Program-made: the position numbers and the translations under genes | Notes under the pieces: model-generated | What the model saw: only the letters and a program-made list of their open reading frames with translations | The model's database searches: none | Told to the model about the DNA's origin: nothing | Shown: positions 1 to 8,625 of the stretch, piece by piece | How positions within the stretch are numbered: the first letter of the stretch is position 1 | Layout of the letters: each line of letters starts with the position of its first letter | From: Alphaproteobacteria bacterium | Lineage (GTDB): Bacteria; Pseudomonadota; Alphaproteobacteria; Caulobacterales; Caulobacteraceae | DNA: 64,000 nucleotides | Reading direction: 5' to 3' | NCBI GenBank assembly: GCA_018821435.1 | Contig: JAHJME010000015.1 | Coordinates: forward strand, 157,164-221,163

Positions 1-914
1 AGAAGATCCTCGAGGCGACCGGTGGCGCGACGGATCTGACCCTGATCGTCCGACTGGCGGTCTCGGCGGAGGGCGCGTCCTACTCGCTGTCCGGAAAGTT
101 CGGCGTCGAGTTGCATGAGGCCCCGGCCCTGCTGCTGGCCACGCGCCGCGCCACCCAGGGCAAGATGGGTGTCTCGTTCCACGTCGGCAGCCAGTGCATG
201 CGCCCGACCGCCTACCAGGCCGCCATGGCGCAGGCGAACCGCGCCATCGTGCGCGCCGGCGTCATGGTCGACATCGTGGACGTGGGCGGCGGTTTCCCGT
301 CGATCTACCCCGGCATGGCGCCACCCGACATGACGGAGTACGTCGACAGCGTCCATCGCGGCTTCGCCGAGATGAGCGTCCACGAGGACACCGAGCTGTG
401 GTGCGAACCCGGCCGGGCCCTGGTGGCGGAAGCCTCCTCGATCCTGACCAAGGTGGAGCTCAAGAAGGGCGACGCGCTGTACCTCAACGACGGCAGCTAC
501 GGCTCGCTGTTCGACGCGGCGCACGTGAAGTGGCCCTTCCCGGTGAAGCTGTACCGCGGCGAAGGCGACACCGCCCACGAGGTCGAAGCGCCCCTGAAGC
601 CCTTCCGCTTCTATGGCCCCACCTGCGACAGCCTCGACCACATGCCGGGCCCGTTCTGGCTGCCGGAGGACATCCGCGAGGGTGACTACGTCGAGATCGG
701 GATGCTGGGCGCCTATGGCGTGGCGATGAACACCCGCTTCAACGGCTTCGGCGACGCCGAGACCGTGGTGGTGGGCGACGCGCCCATGGCCTCGATGTTC
801 GGTCTGGCCGGCCGCTCCATCCGCCTGCCGCGCGAGCAGCAGGACGAAGAGCGTAAGGTCGTCCGTTTCTCGCGTCCCAAGGGCCGGGCCGGCAAGAGTC
901 GCCGTAAGCGGTAA
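1..914 (+). CDS. Type III PLP-dependent ornithine/lysine decarboxylase, 5' end outside window
   Basis: The frame is open from base 3 to the stop at 912-914, so the N-terminus, with the PLP-binding lysine, lies upstream of the window. The family removes CO2 from ornithine or lysine to make putrescine or cadaverine in the cytoplasm. Visible motifs in order are HVGSQ (about nt 180), the phosphate-binding DVGGGFP (about nt 280), EPGR (about nt 406) and the active-site cysteine in GPTCDSLD (about nt 620). The last 30 or so residues form a strongly basic Arg/Lys tail, which is unusual for this fold. A DHS-like polyamine gene follows 100 bp downstream on the same strand, supporting a polyamine role. 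Substrate preference (ornithine or lysine) cannot be read from the sequence. Confidence 0.9.
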   Translation, partial: KILEATGGATDLTLIVRLAVSAEGASYSLSGKFGVELHEAPALLLATRRATQGKMGVSFHVGSQCMRPTAYQAAMAQANRAIVRAGVMVDIVDVGGGFPSIYPGMAPPDMTEYVDSVHRGFAEMSVHEDTELWCEPGRALVAEASSILTKVELKKGDALYLNDGSYGSLFDAAHVKWPFPVKLYRGEGDTAHEVEAPLKPFRFYGPTCDSLDHMPGPFWLPEDIREGDYVEIGMLGAYGVAMNTRFNGFGDAETVVVGDAPMASMFGLAGRSIRLPREQQDEERKVVRFSRPKGRAGKSRRKR

Positions 915-940
915 CAACTGACGCTTTTGATTTGTTATGA

Positions 941-975
941 GGCGCGGCCGGTCGCTCCGTCCCGGTCGCGCCTTT
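941..975 (+). terminator. Probable stem-loop terminator after the decarboxylase
   Basis: Two 11-nt arms (941-951 and 962-972) pair with one mismatch around a 10-nt loop and are followed by TTT. The T-run is short, so it may only attenuate transcription into the next polyamine gene. Confidence 0.45.
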
Positions 976-1016
976 CCTATGGACGGGCGATCACCCTCTG
1001 AAGGGAACTTCCGAAG

Positions 1017-2075
1017 ATGAACGCTGACGTTCAGAAGACCAACCGCAAGGCCGAACTGCTGGCCAACACCGTCGAGCACGTGGCGATCGACCAGTACGAC
1101 GCCCGCCCGATCATCGACGCCATGCGCAAGATGAGCTTCACCAGCCGCGACACCGCGCGCGCCGCCGACATCTGGTCGATGTCGCTGGCCGACCCCGATT
1201 GCTCGACCTGGCTGACCCTGGCCGGCTCGACCTCGGCGGCGGGCTGCATGCACATCTATCGCGACATGGTCAGCCACGGGATGATCGATGTGATCGTCGC
1301 CACCGGCGCCTCGATCGTCGACATGGATTTCTTCGAGGCCTTGGGCTTCAAGCACTACCAGGCCGATTCCACCGTCGACGACCGCGAGCTGCGCGAGATG
1401 TACATCGACCGGATCTACGACACCTACATCGACGAGGAAGAGCTCCAGAACTGCGACGGCACGATCTACGAGATCTGCGAGCAGCTTGAGCCCCGCCCCT
1501 ATTCGAGCCGCGAGTTCATCTACGAGATGGGCAAGTGGCTGGCCGCCGGCAACGCCAAGAAGCCCGACAGCCTGATCGAGGTCGCCTATCGCGAGGGCGT
1601 GCCGATCTTCTGCCCCGCGTTCGTGGACAGCTCCGCCGGCTTCGGCCTGGTCAAGCACCAGGTCGAGCGGATGAAGGCCGGCAAGCCCTACCTCACCATC
1701 GACGCCGTGGCCGACTTCCGCGAGCTGACCGACATCAAGATCGCGGCCGGCGCCACGGGCCTGTTCATGGTCGGCGGCGGCGTGCCGAAGAACTTCGCCC
1801 AGGACACCGTCGTCTGCGCCGAGATCCTCGGCCACGAGGACGTGCAGATGCACAAGTACGCGGTCCAGATCACCGTGGCCGACGTGCGCGACGGCGCCTG
1901 CTCGTCCTCGACGCTCAAGGAAGCCTGCTCGTGGGGCAAGGTCGATGTGACCTGGGAACAGATGGTGTTCGCGGAAGCCACCACCGTGGTCCCCCTGATC
2001 GCCTCGGACGCCTGGCATCGCGGGTCGCACAAGAACCGCACCAAGCGCCGCTGGGCCGACCTGTTCAAGAAATAG
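1017..2075 (+). CDS. Deoxyhypusine synthase-like protein, probable homospermidine synthase
   Basis: This 352-aa protein belongs to the deoxyhypusine synthase (DHS) fold, which transfers an aminobutyl group from spermidine using NAD. Bacteria lack eIF5A, and bacterial DHS-like enzymes are known to use putrescine as acceptor and make homospermidine. The lysine that carries the aminobutyl intermediate is present in the SWGK motif (Lys308), and the NAD-binding GGGVPKN loop is at 253-259. The start ATG has an AAGGGA Shine-Dalgarno about 10 nt upstream. The polyamine decarboxylase immediately upstream would supply the diamine. The homospermidine assignment is inference from family and context; the fold assignment is firm. 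Confidence 0.85.
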   Translation: MNADVQKTNRKAELLANTVEHVAIDQYDARPIIDAMRKMSFTSRDTARAADIWSMSLADPDCSTWLTLAGSTSAAGCMHIYRDMVSHGMIDVIVATGASIVDMDFFEALGFKHYQADSTVDDRELREMYIDRIYDTYIDEEELQNCDGTIYEICEQLEPRPYSSREFIYEMGKWLAAGNAKKPDSLIEVAYREGVPIFCPAFVDSSAGFGLVKHQVERMKAGKPYLTIDAVADFRELTDIKIAAGATGLFMVGGGVPKNFAQDTVVCAEILGHEDVQMHKYAVQITVADVRDGACSSSTLKEACSWGKVDVTWEQMVFAEATTVVPLIASDAWHRGSHKNRTKRRWADLFKK

Positions 2076-2081
2076 GACACG

Positions 2082-2115
2082 AAGGGCCGGGGAGCGATCT
2101 CCGGCCCTTTCTCTT
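2082..2115 (+). terminator. Rho-independent terminator after the DHS-like gene
   Basis: The 9-bp GC-rich arms AAGGGCCGG (2082-2090) and CCGGCCCTT (2101-2109) enclose a loop that can extend the pairing. TCTCTTT follows. Confidence 0.75.
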
Positions 2116-2175
2116 TGACCGTTGAATCCCCCGCGTGGCTTTGCGACACCCGATCAAACGGATTGGGAGCGTGGC

Positions 2176-2970
2176 ATGCGGGCGATGGTTTTGGTGACGG
2201 CGGTGTCCGCCCTCGGTCTCGTGGGCGCGGCGGCCGCGCCGGCGAAGGCCCCCGCGCCGCCGGCGCCGATCACTCCCTACCTGGCGCCCGACGCCATCGA
2301 CACCTACAAGATCCTGCCCCCCGCGCCCGTCGCCGGCACGACCCGATACGAGGCCGACCGGACGATCTTCCTGCAGACCCGGAAGCTCGAGGGCACGCCC
2401 CGCTGGGACATGGCCAAGGGCGACGACAACTCGTTCGGGATCATCAAGGGCATGAGCTGCGCCATCGGCGCCGAGCTGACGCCCGAGAACGCGCCCAAGA
2501 CCTATCGGATGTTCATGCGCGTCGGCCGTGACGCCAGCATCACCACCAATCACCCCAAGGACATCTACAAGCGCCAGCGGCCCTATCTGATCGATGAGGG
2601 CAATATCTGCATCAACAAGTCCGACGCCCTGGCCAAGAGCCCGGACTATCCCTCGGGTCACAACACCTGGGGCTGGAGCGTCGGGCTGATCCTGGCTGAG
2701 ATCGCCCCCGACCGCGCCACCCCGATCATGGCCCGCGCCCGGGCCTTCGGCGAAAGCCGGCTGGTCTGCGGCGTCCATAACATGAGCGCCGTCCACATCG
2801 GCTGGGCCAACGGCTCGATCATGGTCGCCGCTCTGCACGGCAACCCGGAGTTCCAGAAGGACCTTGAGGCCGTGAAGAAGGAAGTGGCCGCCGTCCGCAA
2901 GACCGCCCCGGCTCCCGACGCCGCCAGGTGCGCCGCCGAGGCCGAACTGGTGGCGCAGAGCCCCTACTGA
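2176..2970 (+). CDS. Secreted class A (PAP2-type) acid phosphatase with altered signature
   Basis: This 264-aa protein begins with a signal peptide (residues 1 to about 24, hydrophobic core then Ala-rich cleavage region). I chose ATG 2176 rather than upstream starts because it begins the signal sequence and has GGGAG about 8 nt before it. The class A phosphatase signature is visible: K-x6-RP (128-136), PSGH (159-162) and SR-x5-H (194-201). The last signature residue, normally Asp four positions after the nucleophilic His, is Ala205. The family hydrolyses phosphomonoesters in the periplasm. The gene converges on the CHAT gene and overlaps its 3' end by 7 bp. Substrate is unknown. Confidence 0.85.
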   Translation: MRAMVLVTAVSALGLVGAAAAPAKAPAPPAPITPYLAPDAIDTYKILPPAPVAGTTRYEADRTIFLQTRKLEGTPRWDMAKGDDNSFGIIKGMSCAIGAELTPENAPKTYRMFMRVGRDASITTNHPKDIYKRQRPYLIDEGNICINKSDALAKSPDYPSGHNTWGWSVGLILAEIAPDRATPIMARARAFGESRLVCGVHNMSAVHIGWANGSIMVAALHGNPEFQKDLEAVKKEVAAVRKTAPAPDAARCAAEAELVAQSPY

Positions 2971-5900
2971 GGCCGGCTCTCCTCGGCCAGGTGGAAGATC
3001 GCCGCCTGGCCGCCCAGCGCCCCGCCCAACAGGATCTCGCCCGGCCGGCCTGTCGCCGACGCCGTGACGTAGATGTTCGACCCCGAGTCCAGCAGCTTAG
3101 GCGCTGACGCCGCGCCATCGCGGCCCAGGGTCAGCAGCAGGCCCGAATAGGTGTGGGCGAACGGCATGACGGCGAAGGGGTTCGCCTTGGCGGCCACGGC
3201 GGGCGCGGCCGGCCGATAGGTCACCACGTTCTCCTTGCTGGCCGCCACGAACGTCCGCCCGCCCGGCAACACGGCCAGGGTGCGCACGTCGGACGCGCCC
3301 AGGGTGGCGTCCGCATAGACCGTCCGTGTCTCCAGCCCCCCATCGACCGCGACCACGGTCGCCCGGCCGTCCTCGCCACAGGCCCCGCGCGTTGCGCCGC
3401 CCAGCAGGACCCGGCCGTCGTCGCGCGCCAAGGCGGCGACCACGCTCAGGCCCCGGATCTCCCGCGCCGCACGCCGCACGCCGGTGCGCGCATCGCGCAG
3501 CTCCAGCCAGGTGACCCACTCGGTTAGGCAGTCTGCCGTGTCGTAGTCGTCGAGCGTCTGGGCTGCCGAGACAGTCAGCCCCGCCGTCCGCGTCGTGTAG
3601 GTGATCAACAGGTCCGATCCGCGCGGGGTGATCGTCGCCGAGGACAGCGCGAAGCCTGTTGGCGCGGTCACCTCGAACAGCGGGCGCGGTTCCAGGGAAG
3701 CGCCGAACTCCAGGACATGCAGCCGTCCGCCGCCGGCCGCCGGCGGGTCGCGCAAGTTCACCTCGCCGACGACGATCACCGCCCGGTCCGCCCCGGTCGG
3801 CGCGCCGCCCAGCAGGAAGGCGTCGACGCGCGCCAGGCCCTCGCCCTGCCAGACCTTCACTCGCGCGCCGTCCTCGTAGGCCTCCAGGGTGGGAACGTTG
3901 CGGCCCGCGCCGCCCAGCCGATAGCCGCCCGCCACCAGGCGATCCCCAAGCTGGGCCACAACCTGCGCCGCGCCGACCGTGCGATCCTCTTGCCGCCAGG
4001 CCTCGCCGCCCGCATCGTCGGCCATGCGCACGGCCGACCCCTGCCGACCGCGTGCGTCCGCGTCCGAGATGAACCGCGCGGCGGTCCCCGTCGCCGTCCG
4101 CTTCAGGCCCAGCACCTCGCCGCCCGCCGTGGTCAGCACCTCCACCGACCGCAGCGCAGGCGGGCTCACGGCGCCCGCTCGGACCGGCCCGCCATCGCCC
4201 AGGATGACGAACGGCGCCCAGAAGCGTGGGTGCAGATAGGCCCGGGAGGGCGGCGCGGCCAGGAAGCGGCGCTGAGCCTCGGCCAGGGCCGCCGCCGGCC
4301 CCTGTCCCGGCCTGTCGCGCAGGTCCGCGAACACCCCGGCCACCACCTGTTTGCTGGCCTCGGAATTCACCGGCCACAGGGTCGCCAGGGTCGACGGCAC
4401 GCCCGCCACGGCGAAAGCGGACGCCAGCGCCGGCAGGTCCTGGGCCAGTTGGGTCAGGTCGAAATTGGCGGTGTTGCAGGCCGACAGCGCCACGAATGCG
4501 GCCCGCAGGTTCATGTCGGCGATCTCGGAGGCGGTCAGCAGTCCATCGTCGAACGGATCGGCCGCCGTCACCGGCGTCAGCACCAGGGCGGGTTCCGAGA
4601 GCCCCTGCAGGTCCTCGCGCAGCAGGCCGTGGGTGGCGAAGGACAGATAGCGATAGGCGCCGACCATCTGCCCGCGCAGCCCGCGCTCGGTCGCGGCGTC
4701 CTGCACCAGCACCCGCGCCGACCGGAAGCCGCGCGCCGAGGCCTCCAGCTCGTCCTTGGTCTCCGGCAAGGGCGCCAACGCGTCCAGCCGGGTTCCGCGC
4801 AGGCGGACCTTGGCGGGGTCTTCGTCCGCGCCCGCCCGCAGGACCGGATCGCCGATACCCAGGAAGTCGAGGTCGGCGGCCGGCGCCCGCGCGGTCCGGG
4901 CGGCCACGATCGCCCCGGCCGAGCCCGCGTAGCTGACGGCGTGGCGGCGGACCAGCCAGTCGGCGGCGGCCAGGTCGTAGCCCCCCGCGATCTTCGGCGG
5001 CGCTGCCGGCAAAAGCGCCGACAGCGGCAGCGCCGCGCCCGCGATCCCCGACAGCCAGACGATCCGGTCCTCCGGCTTCAGGCAGCTCTCGAACGGGCGG
5101 ATCAGGGTGTCGTGGAGCCGCACCGACGCCTCCACCGGAAACTGGATGTCGAGGCGGTCGTTCGGCGCATGGGTCGCCGTCAGCGCGGCCTGCACCAGCC
5201 GGGTGTCCAGCCGCAGTCGCAGGGGGTCCGCCGCCACGAGGCTCTGGGTCGTCCCGTCCCGCCGCACGCACATGTAAGCATAGCCCCCGGCGGTCGGCGC
5301 CATCGCCAGCACCGCCTCGTCGGCCGCCAGCGCGCCCTGCAGCGTGGCCAGCGGCGTCAGATCGGGCGCGCCGACACGGACGCCGTCCTTGGCCAGCGCC
5401 GCCTCGGCCTTGGCGATCCGCACGTCGAAGTCGCGGATCAGCCAGCGGGTCTCCACGTCGTGCCGCAGCGGCCCTGGCGACGCCGGTCCGGCGGCCGCGC
5501 GGGTCATCACCGCCTGGACCTGCTCGCGGACCAGACGGTCGCGGCGCGCCCGCAATCGCAGCGCCTGATGTGTCGTGCGCCGCGCGGTCTCGGTCTTCGC
5601 CAGACCCAGCGCCGTCAGCGCGTCGGCGTCGAAACTGGGCCCGGCGCGCCCCGCTAGCTGGAACAGGCCAAAGACCACGTCCGCCGTTTTGGGGTCGCGC
5701 AAGGCGCCGGCCTGGGTCAGGGCCAGCGAGATCAGCACCTGATCGACGGCGCCCGGCCGCCGCCAAGCCGGGTCAGAGCCGGCCGCCCGGAGCCGCGGGC
5801 CCAAATCGGCCAGTCCGGCCTGCCGCGCCGCGCCCGGCGGCAGGGCGAGCGCCGCGCCCGCCGCGCGGTAGACCGCCACCGAGCTTGCCGCCCCTGCCGT

Positions 5901-6668
5901 CGGCTTGAACGCCAGCGGCGCGGCGAGCGCCCGCGCGGCCACGGGATCGCTCCCGCCCCCCAGCGCGGCGACCAGGGCGCGAACCGCGAGGTACGACACC
6001 TCGCCCGCGCTGGCCGGCGCGCGGGTCCCGGCGGCATAGAGCGCCGCATAGGGATGCTCTGCCAGCGCCGCCCGCGCCCCGTCCAGCTCACTTAGCGCCG
6101 CGTACACGGCCGCCCGCCGGCCGAGCGCCTCGGCCAACAGCGACGGGTCGCCGTCCAGCCGCCGCAATGTCCCCAGCGCCACGTCCAGCGCCTCGGCCGC
6201 GCCCTTCAGGTCGCCCACCTGTTCCAGGATGCGCGCCTCCGTCAGCCGGTAGGCCATGGCGTCCAGGCTGAGCGGCGGCAAGGCGCGCCCGAGCGCCTCC
6301 CCACTGGCCCGATAGAGACCCCACGCCCGCTCCGCCTGGCCGCTTTCGACCAGCAGCGCCAAGACCTCGGACAACGCCCCCGCCACCGGGACGGGCGCGG
6401 CCTCGGGATTCTCGATCGCGCCGATCATCGACAGGACGCGATCAATCGCGCCGTCCCGCTCGGCGATCTGCCCGCGCCCGGCGAAGTCCCGCGCCATCGC
6501 CACCTGCCGGCGCAGGTAGGTCTCGCCATCGTCGGAGCTGACCGCCGCCCGTGGCTTCAGCGCCTCATCGGCTACCGAAGGCTGCGGCGTTGCCAAGAAC
6601 ACGCTTGTGACGAAAAGCCAGCCCGCTAGGCTCCACCGTACGAAGCAGTTGCGGGGGGTTTCCGTCAT
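2964..6668 (-). CDS. Exported TPR-like/CHAT domain (caspase-like) protein
   Basis: This 1234-aa protein starts at ATG 6668, which gives a clear signal peptide (hydrophobic stretch at about 14-28, cleavage after SVA at about 34) and has GGAG 7 nt upstream. An Ala-rich helical-repeat region with TPR character covers about 60-430. A CHAT domain (caspase/separase-like cysteine protease fold) follows at about 437-827. Its catalytic dyad is intact: His680 in FATHG and Cys731 in LSACNT. The last 400 residues are rich in Gly, Val and Leu with repeated LxxGG/LLxGG strands, suggesting a beta-propeller-like fold. CHAT proteins are usually cytoplasmic, so the export signal is noteworthy. A divergent serine protease overlaps its start codon. 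No substrate can be read from the sequence. Confidence 0.88.
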   Translation of the reverse strand: MTETPRNCFVRWSLAGWLFVTSVFLATPQPSVADEALKPRAAVSSDDGETYLRRQVAMARDFAGRGQIAERDGAIDRVLSMIGAIENPEAAPVPVAGALSEVLALLVESGQAERAWGLYRASGEALGRALPPLSLDAMAYRLTEARILEQVGDLKGAAEALDVALGTLRRLDGDPSLLAEALGRRAAVYAALSELDGARAALAEHPYAALYAAGTRAPASAGEVSYLAVRALVAALGGGSDPVAARALAAPLAFKPTAGAASSVAVYRAAGAALALPPGAARQAGLADLGPRLRAAGSDPAWRRPGAVDQVLISLALTQAGALRDPKTADVVFGLFQLAGRAGPSFDADALTALGLAKTETARRTTHQALRLRARRDRLVREQVQAVMTRAAAGPASPGPLRHDVETRWLIRDFDVRIAKAEAALAKDGVRVGAPDLTPLATLQGALAADEAVLAMAPTAGGYAYMCVRRDGTTQSLVAADPLRLRLDTRLVQAALTATHAPNDRLDIQFPVEASVRLHDTLIRPFESCLKPEDRIVWLSGIAGAALPLSALLPAAPPKIAGGYDLAAADWLVRRHAVSYAGSAGAIVAARTARAPAADLDFLGIGDPVLRAGADEDPAKVRLRGTRLDALAPLPETKDELEASARGFRSARVLVQDAATERGLRGQMVGAYRYLSFATHGLLREDLQGLSEPALVLTPVTAADPFDDGLLTASEIADMNLRAAFVALSACNTANFDLTQLAQDLPALASAFAVAGVPSTLATLWPVNSEASKQVVAGVFADLRDRPGQGPAAALAEAQRRFLAAPPSRAYLHPRFWAPFVILGDGGPVRAGAVSPPALRSVEVLTTAGGEVLGLKRTATGTAARFISDADARGRQGSAVRMADDAGGEAWRQEDRTVGAAQVVAQLGDRLVAGGYRLGGAGRNVPTLEAYEDGARVKVWQGEGLARVDAFLLGGAPTGADRAVIVVGEVNLRDPPAAGGGRLHVLEFGASLEPRPLFEVTAPTGFALSSATITPRGSDLLITYTTRTAGLTVSAAQTLDDYDTADCLTEWVTWLELRDARTGVRRAAREIRGLSVVAALARDDGRVLLGGATRGACGEDGRATVVAVDGGLETRTVYADATLGASDVRTLAVLPGGRTFVAASKENVVTYRPAAPAVAAKANPFAVMPFAHTYSGLLLTLGRDGAASAPKLLDSGSNIYVTASATGRPGEILLGGALGGQAAIFHLAEESRPQ

Positions 6669-6669
6669 G
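6666..6669. other. Overlapping divergent start codons (CATG)
   Basis: The ATG of the CHAT gene (6668-6666, minus) and the ATG of the serine protease gene (6667-6669, plus) share two bases in the palindrome CATG. Each gene's ribosome-binding site (GGAG on minus at about 6676-6679, GGGGGG on plus at about 6654-6659) lies inside the other gene's signal-peptide codons, so each promoter must lie in or beyond the partner's coding sequence. Confidence 0.75.
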
Positions 6670-7848
6670 AATTGGCTCCGTCTGGGCCTGGGCCTCGCGG
6701 CCATGTCGCTGGCATCATACGCATGGGCCGACGCGCCGGAAGGACGCTTGGGCTCAACGGTCCAGCCGGCGAGCGGCCGCGCGCCGGCCGCCGCCCTGCC
6801 GCCCGGCGCGCCCAAGAGCCCCGGCAAGGGCGGCCTGTCCTATGGCAAGGCCCTGGGCGGGCTGAAGGCCGAGGGCCAGGCGGCCACACGCGGCGCGACC
6901 GAAACCCGCGTCTATAAGGACGCCTCGCCCGCCGTGGTCATGGTGTTGGCCGGCGAGGGCTTCGGCTCGGGCGTGCTGATCAGCGCCGACGGCAAGATCA
7001 TCACCAACCTGCATGTGGTCGAGGACGCCACCGAGGTCGGCGTGGTGTTCAAGCCGGCGGTCGAGGGCGCGGCGCTGGGCAAGGCCGACGTGCGCCGCGC
7101 CAAGGTGCTGCGCCGCGACGAGGTCGCCGACCTGGCGCTGATCCAGGTCGAAGAGGTCCCGGCCGGCGTGAAGCCGCTGGCGATCGGCAATTCCACCACC
7201 GTGCAGGTGGGCGCCGACGTCCATGCCATCGGCCATCCCACGGGGGAGGCCTGGACCTACACCCGCGGCATCGTCAGCCAGATCCGCCGCGCCTACGCCT
7301 GGTCGACCGAGGACAAGATCCCGCACGAGGCGACGGTCATCCAGACCCAGACGCCGATCAATCCCGGCAACTCGGGCGGTCCGCTGCTGGACGACAACCT
7401 GAACGTCGTGGGGATCAACAGCTTCGTCGGCGAGGGCGAGGGTCTGAACTTCGCGATCTCGGCCGAGGACGTGAAGTCCTTCCTGGCCCGCACGCAGGAT
7501 CGCGTCGTGCAGGCGGCCACCAAGGCGGCGGCGCAGAAGTGCGAGCGGCGGGCGCTCGACAAGATCGAGAACAAGAATCCGAAGGGCGTCGCGCTGTCGG
7601 TCGACGACGACTGCGACGGCAAGGTCGACTTCCTGCTGGTGATCCCCGACAGCAAGCGCCATCCGATCCAGGCCATCTTCGACGAAGATGGCGACGGCAT
7701 CTACGACACCGTCTTCTACGACGATGGCCACGACGGGCAGTATGACACCGCGCTCTACGACACCGACGGCAACGGAAAGCCGGACATGCGCGGCGACATC
7801 CGCAAGGGCGAAGACGAGCCGTACCGCTGGGAAAAGATCAAGGAATAG
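6667..7848 (+). CDS. Exported trypsin-like (S1C/HtrA-like) serine protease with Asp-rich tail
   Basis: This 393-aa protein has a signal peptide (cleavage near AWA-DA, about 21). The start at 6667 is preferred over an upstream in-frame start at 6607 because the signal peptide begins here and a G-rich ribosome site precedes it. The catalytic triad is complete: His116 in TNLHVV, Asp155 in ADLAL and Ser236 in PGNSGGP. There is no PDZ domain after the protease domain, unlike DegP/HtrA. Instead residues 310-373 hold two Asp-rich loops (DEDGDGIYD, DTDGNGKPD) resembling calcium-binding repeats, plus a possible Cys292-Cys316 pair. Its divergent partner is the exported CHAT protein, suggesting joint function in the periplasm (inference). 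Confidence 0.9.
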   Translation: MNWLRLGLGLAAMSLASYAWADAPEGRLGSTVQPASGRAPAAALPPGAPKSPGKGGLSYGKALGGLKAEGQAATRGATETRVYKDASPAVVMVLAGEGFGSGVLISADGKIITNLHVVEDATEVGVVFKPAVEGAALGKADVRRAKVLRRDEVADLALIQVEEVPAGVKPLAIGNSTTVQVGADVHAIGHPTGEAWTYTRGIVSQIRRAYAWSTEDKIPHEATVIQTQTPINPGNSGGPLLDDNLNVVGINSFVGEGEGLNFAISAEDVKSFLARTQDRVVQAATKAAAQKCERRALDKIENKNPKGVALSVDDDCDGKVDFLLVIPDSKRHPIQAIFDEDGDGIYDTVFYDDGHDGQYDTALYDTDGNGKPDMRGDIRKGEDEPYRWEKIKE

Positions 7849-7851
7849 GGG

Positions 7852-8625
7852 TCAGATTCCCGCGTACCACTGATAGCCGCGGTCGGGCCAGAAGCCGCCC
7901 TTGCCGCGGCCCAGGCCGTCCAGCGACGCTACCGCCTCGATGCGCATGACGTACTTGGCGTGCTTGTAGCCCAGCTGGCGTTCGACCCGCAGGCGTAGCG
8001 GCGCGCCGTGGCGCACCGGCAGGGTCGCGTCGTTCATCTGGTAGGCCAGGATCGTCTGCGGGTGATAGGCGTCGATCAGGTCGATGCTCTCGTAATAGAC
8101 CCCCGCCCCGTCCGTCGCCGAGCGGTCCAGGGTGTCGGCGCAGTGGAAGACGATATAGCGGGCCTCGGGCTTCAGCTTCGCCCGGTCCAGCAGGGCCGAC
8201 AGCCGCGCACCCTTCCACTTGCCGATCGACGACCAGCCCTCGACGCAGTCGTGCCGGGTGATCTGGGTGCGCGACGGCGCGGCCCGGAGGTCGGCCAGGC
8301 TCAGCGCCAGGGGCTGTTCGACCAGGCCGCCGATCGCCAGGCGGTAGCTCGCGAAGTTCTCGGCCAGCAGGGCCAGATAGGCCGCATCGCCGGGCCGCAT
8401 CGTGCCATTGGCCTTGAAGTCCTTGGACATCTCGGCGGGGGTGAACTCGCGGGCCAGCGCGTTGCGGTCGGTGACCGCCCGCTGCGCGTGCCGGGTCCAC
8501 TTCTCGGCGACCTTCAGCACCCCGGTGAAGGTGGAATTCATCGCCAGCTTGTCGCAGCCGGTAAGCCACAGCGAACCCAGCGTGGCTCCAGCGGCCGTCA
8601 GCCAGCGGCGGCGATCGAGGGTCAC
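7852..8625 (-). CDS. Molybdopterin-dependent oxidoreductase, Tat-type lipoprotein
   Basis: This 257-aa protein of the sulfite oxidase/MsrP-like superfamily has a twin-arginine-like leader (RRRWLT at 5-10), followed by a lipobox ending LTGC (Cys24). It is therefore probably exported folded and lipid-anchored. The molybdenum-ligand cysteine is likely Cys127 in the motif HDCVEGW. It overlaps the upstream cytochrome b gene by 4 bp (ATGA), so the two are translationally coupled, and the cytochrome would feed or drain electrons. Substrate is unknown; periplasmic sulfoxide or sulfur compounds are possible by analogy with MsrP. Confidence 0.85.
   Translation of the reverse strand: MTLDRRRWLTAAGATLGSLWLTGCDKLAMNSTFTGVLKVAEKWTRHAQRAVTDRNALAREFTPAEMSKDFKANGTMRPGDAAYLALLAENFASYRLAIGGLVEQPLALSLADLRAAPSRTQITRHDCVEGWSSIGKWKGARLSALLDRAKLKPEARYIVFHCADTLDRSATDGAGVYYESIDLIDAYHPQTILAYQMNDATLPVRHGAPLRLRVERQLGYKHAKYVMRIEAVASLDGLGRGKGGFWPDRGYQWYAGI

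Noticed and set aside
3717..5657. Long plus-strand open frame opposite the CHAT gene
   Set aside because: Arg/Gln/Gly-rich antisense shadow; the minus-strand CHAT frame has clear motifs.
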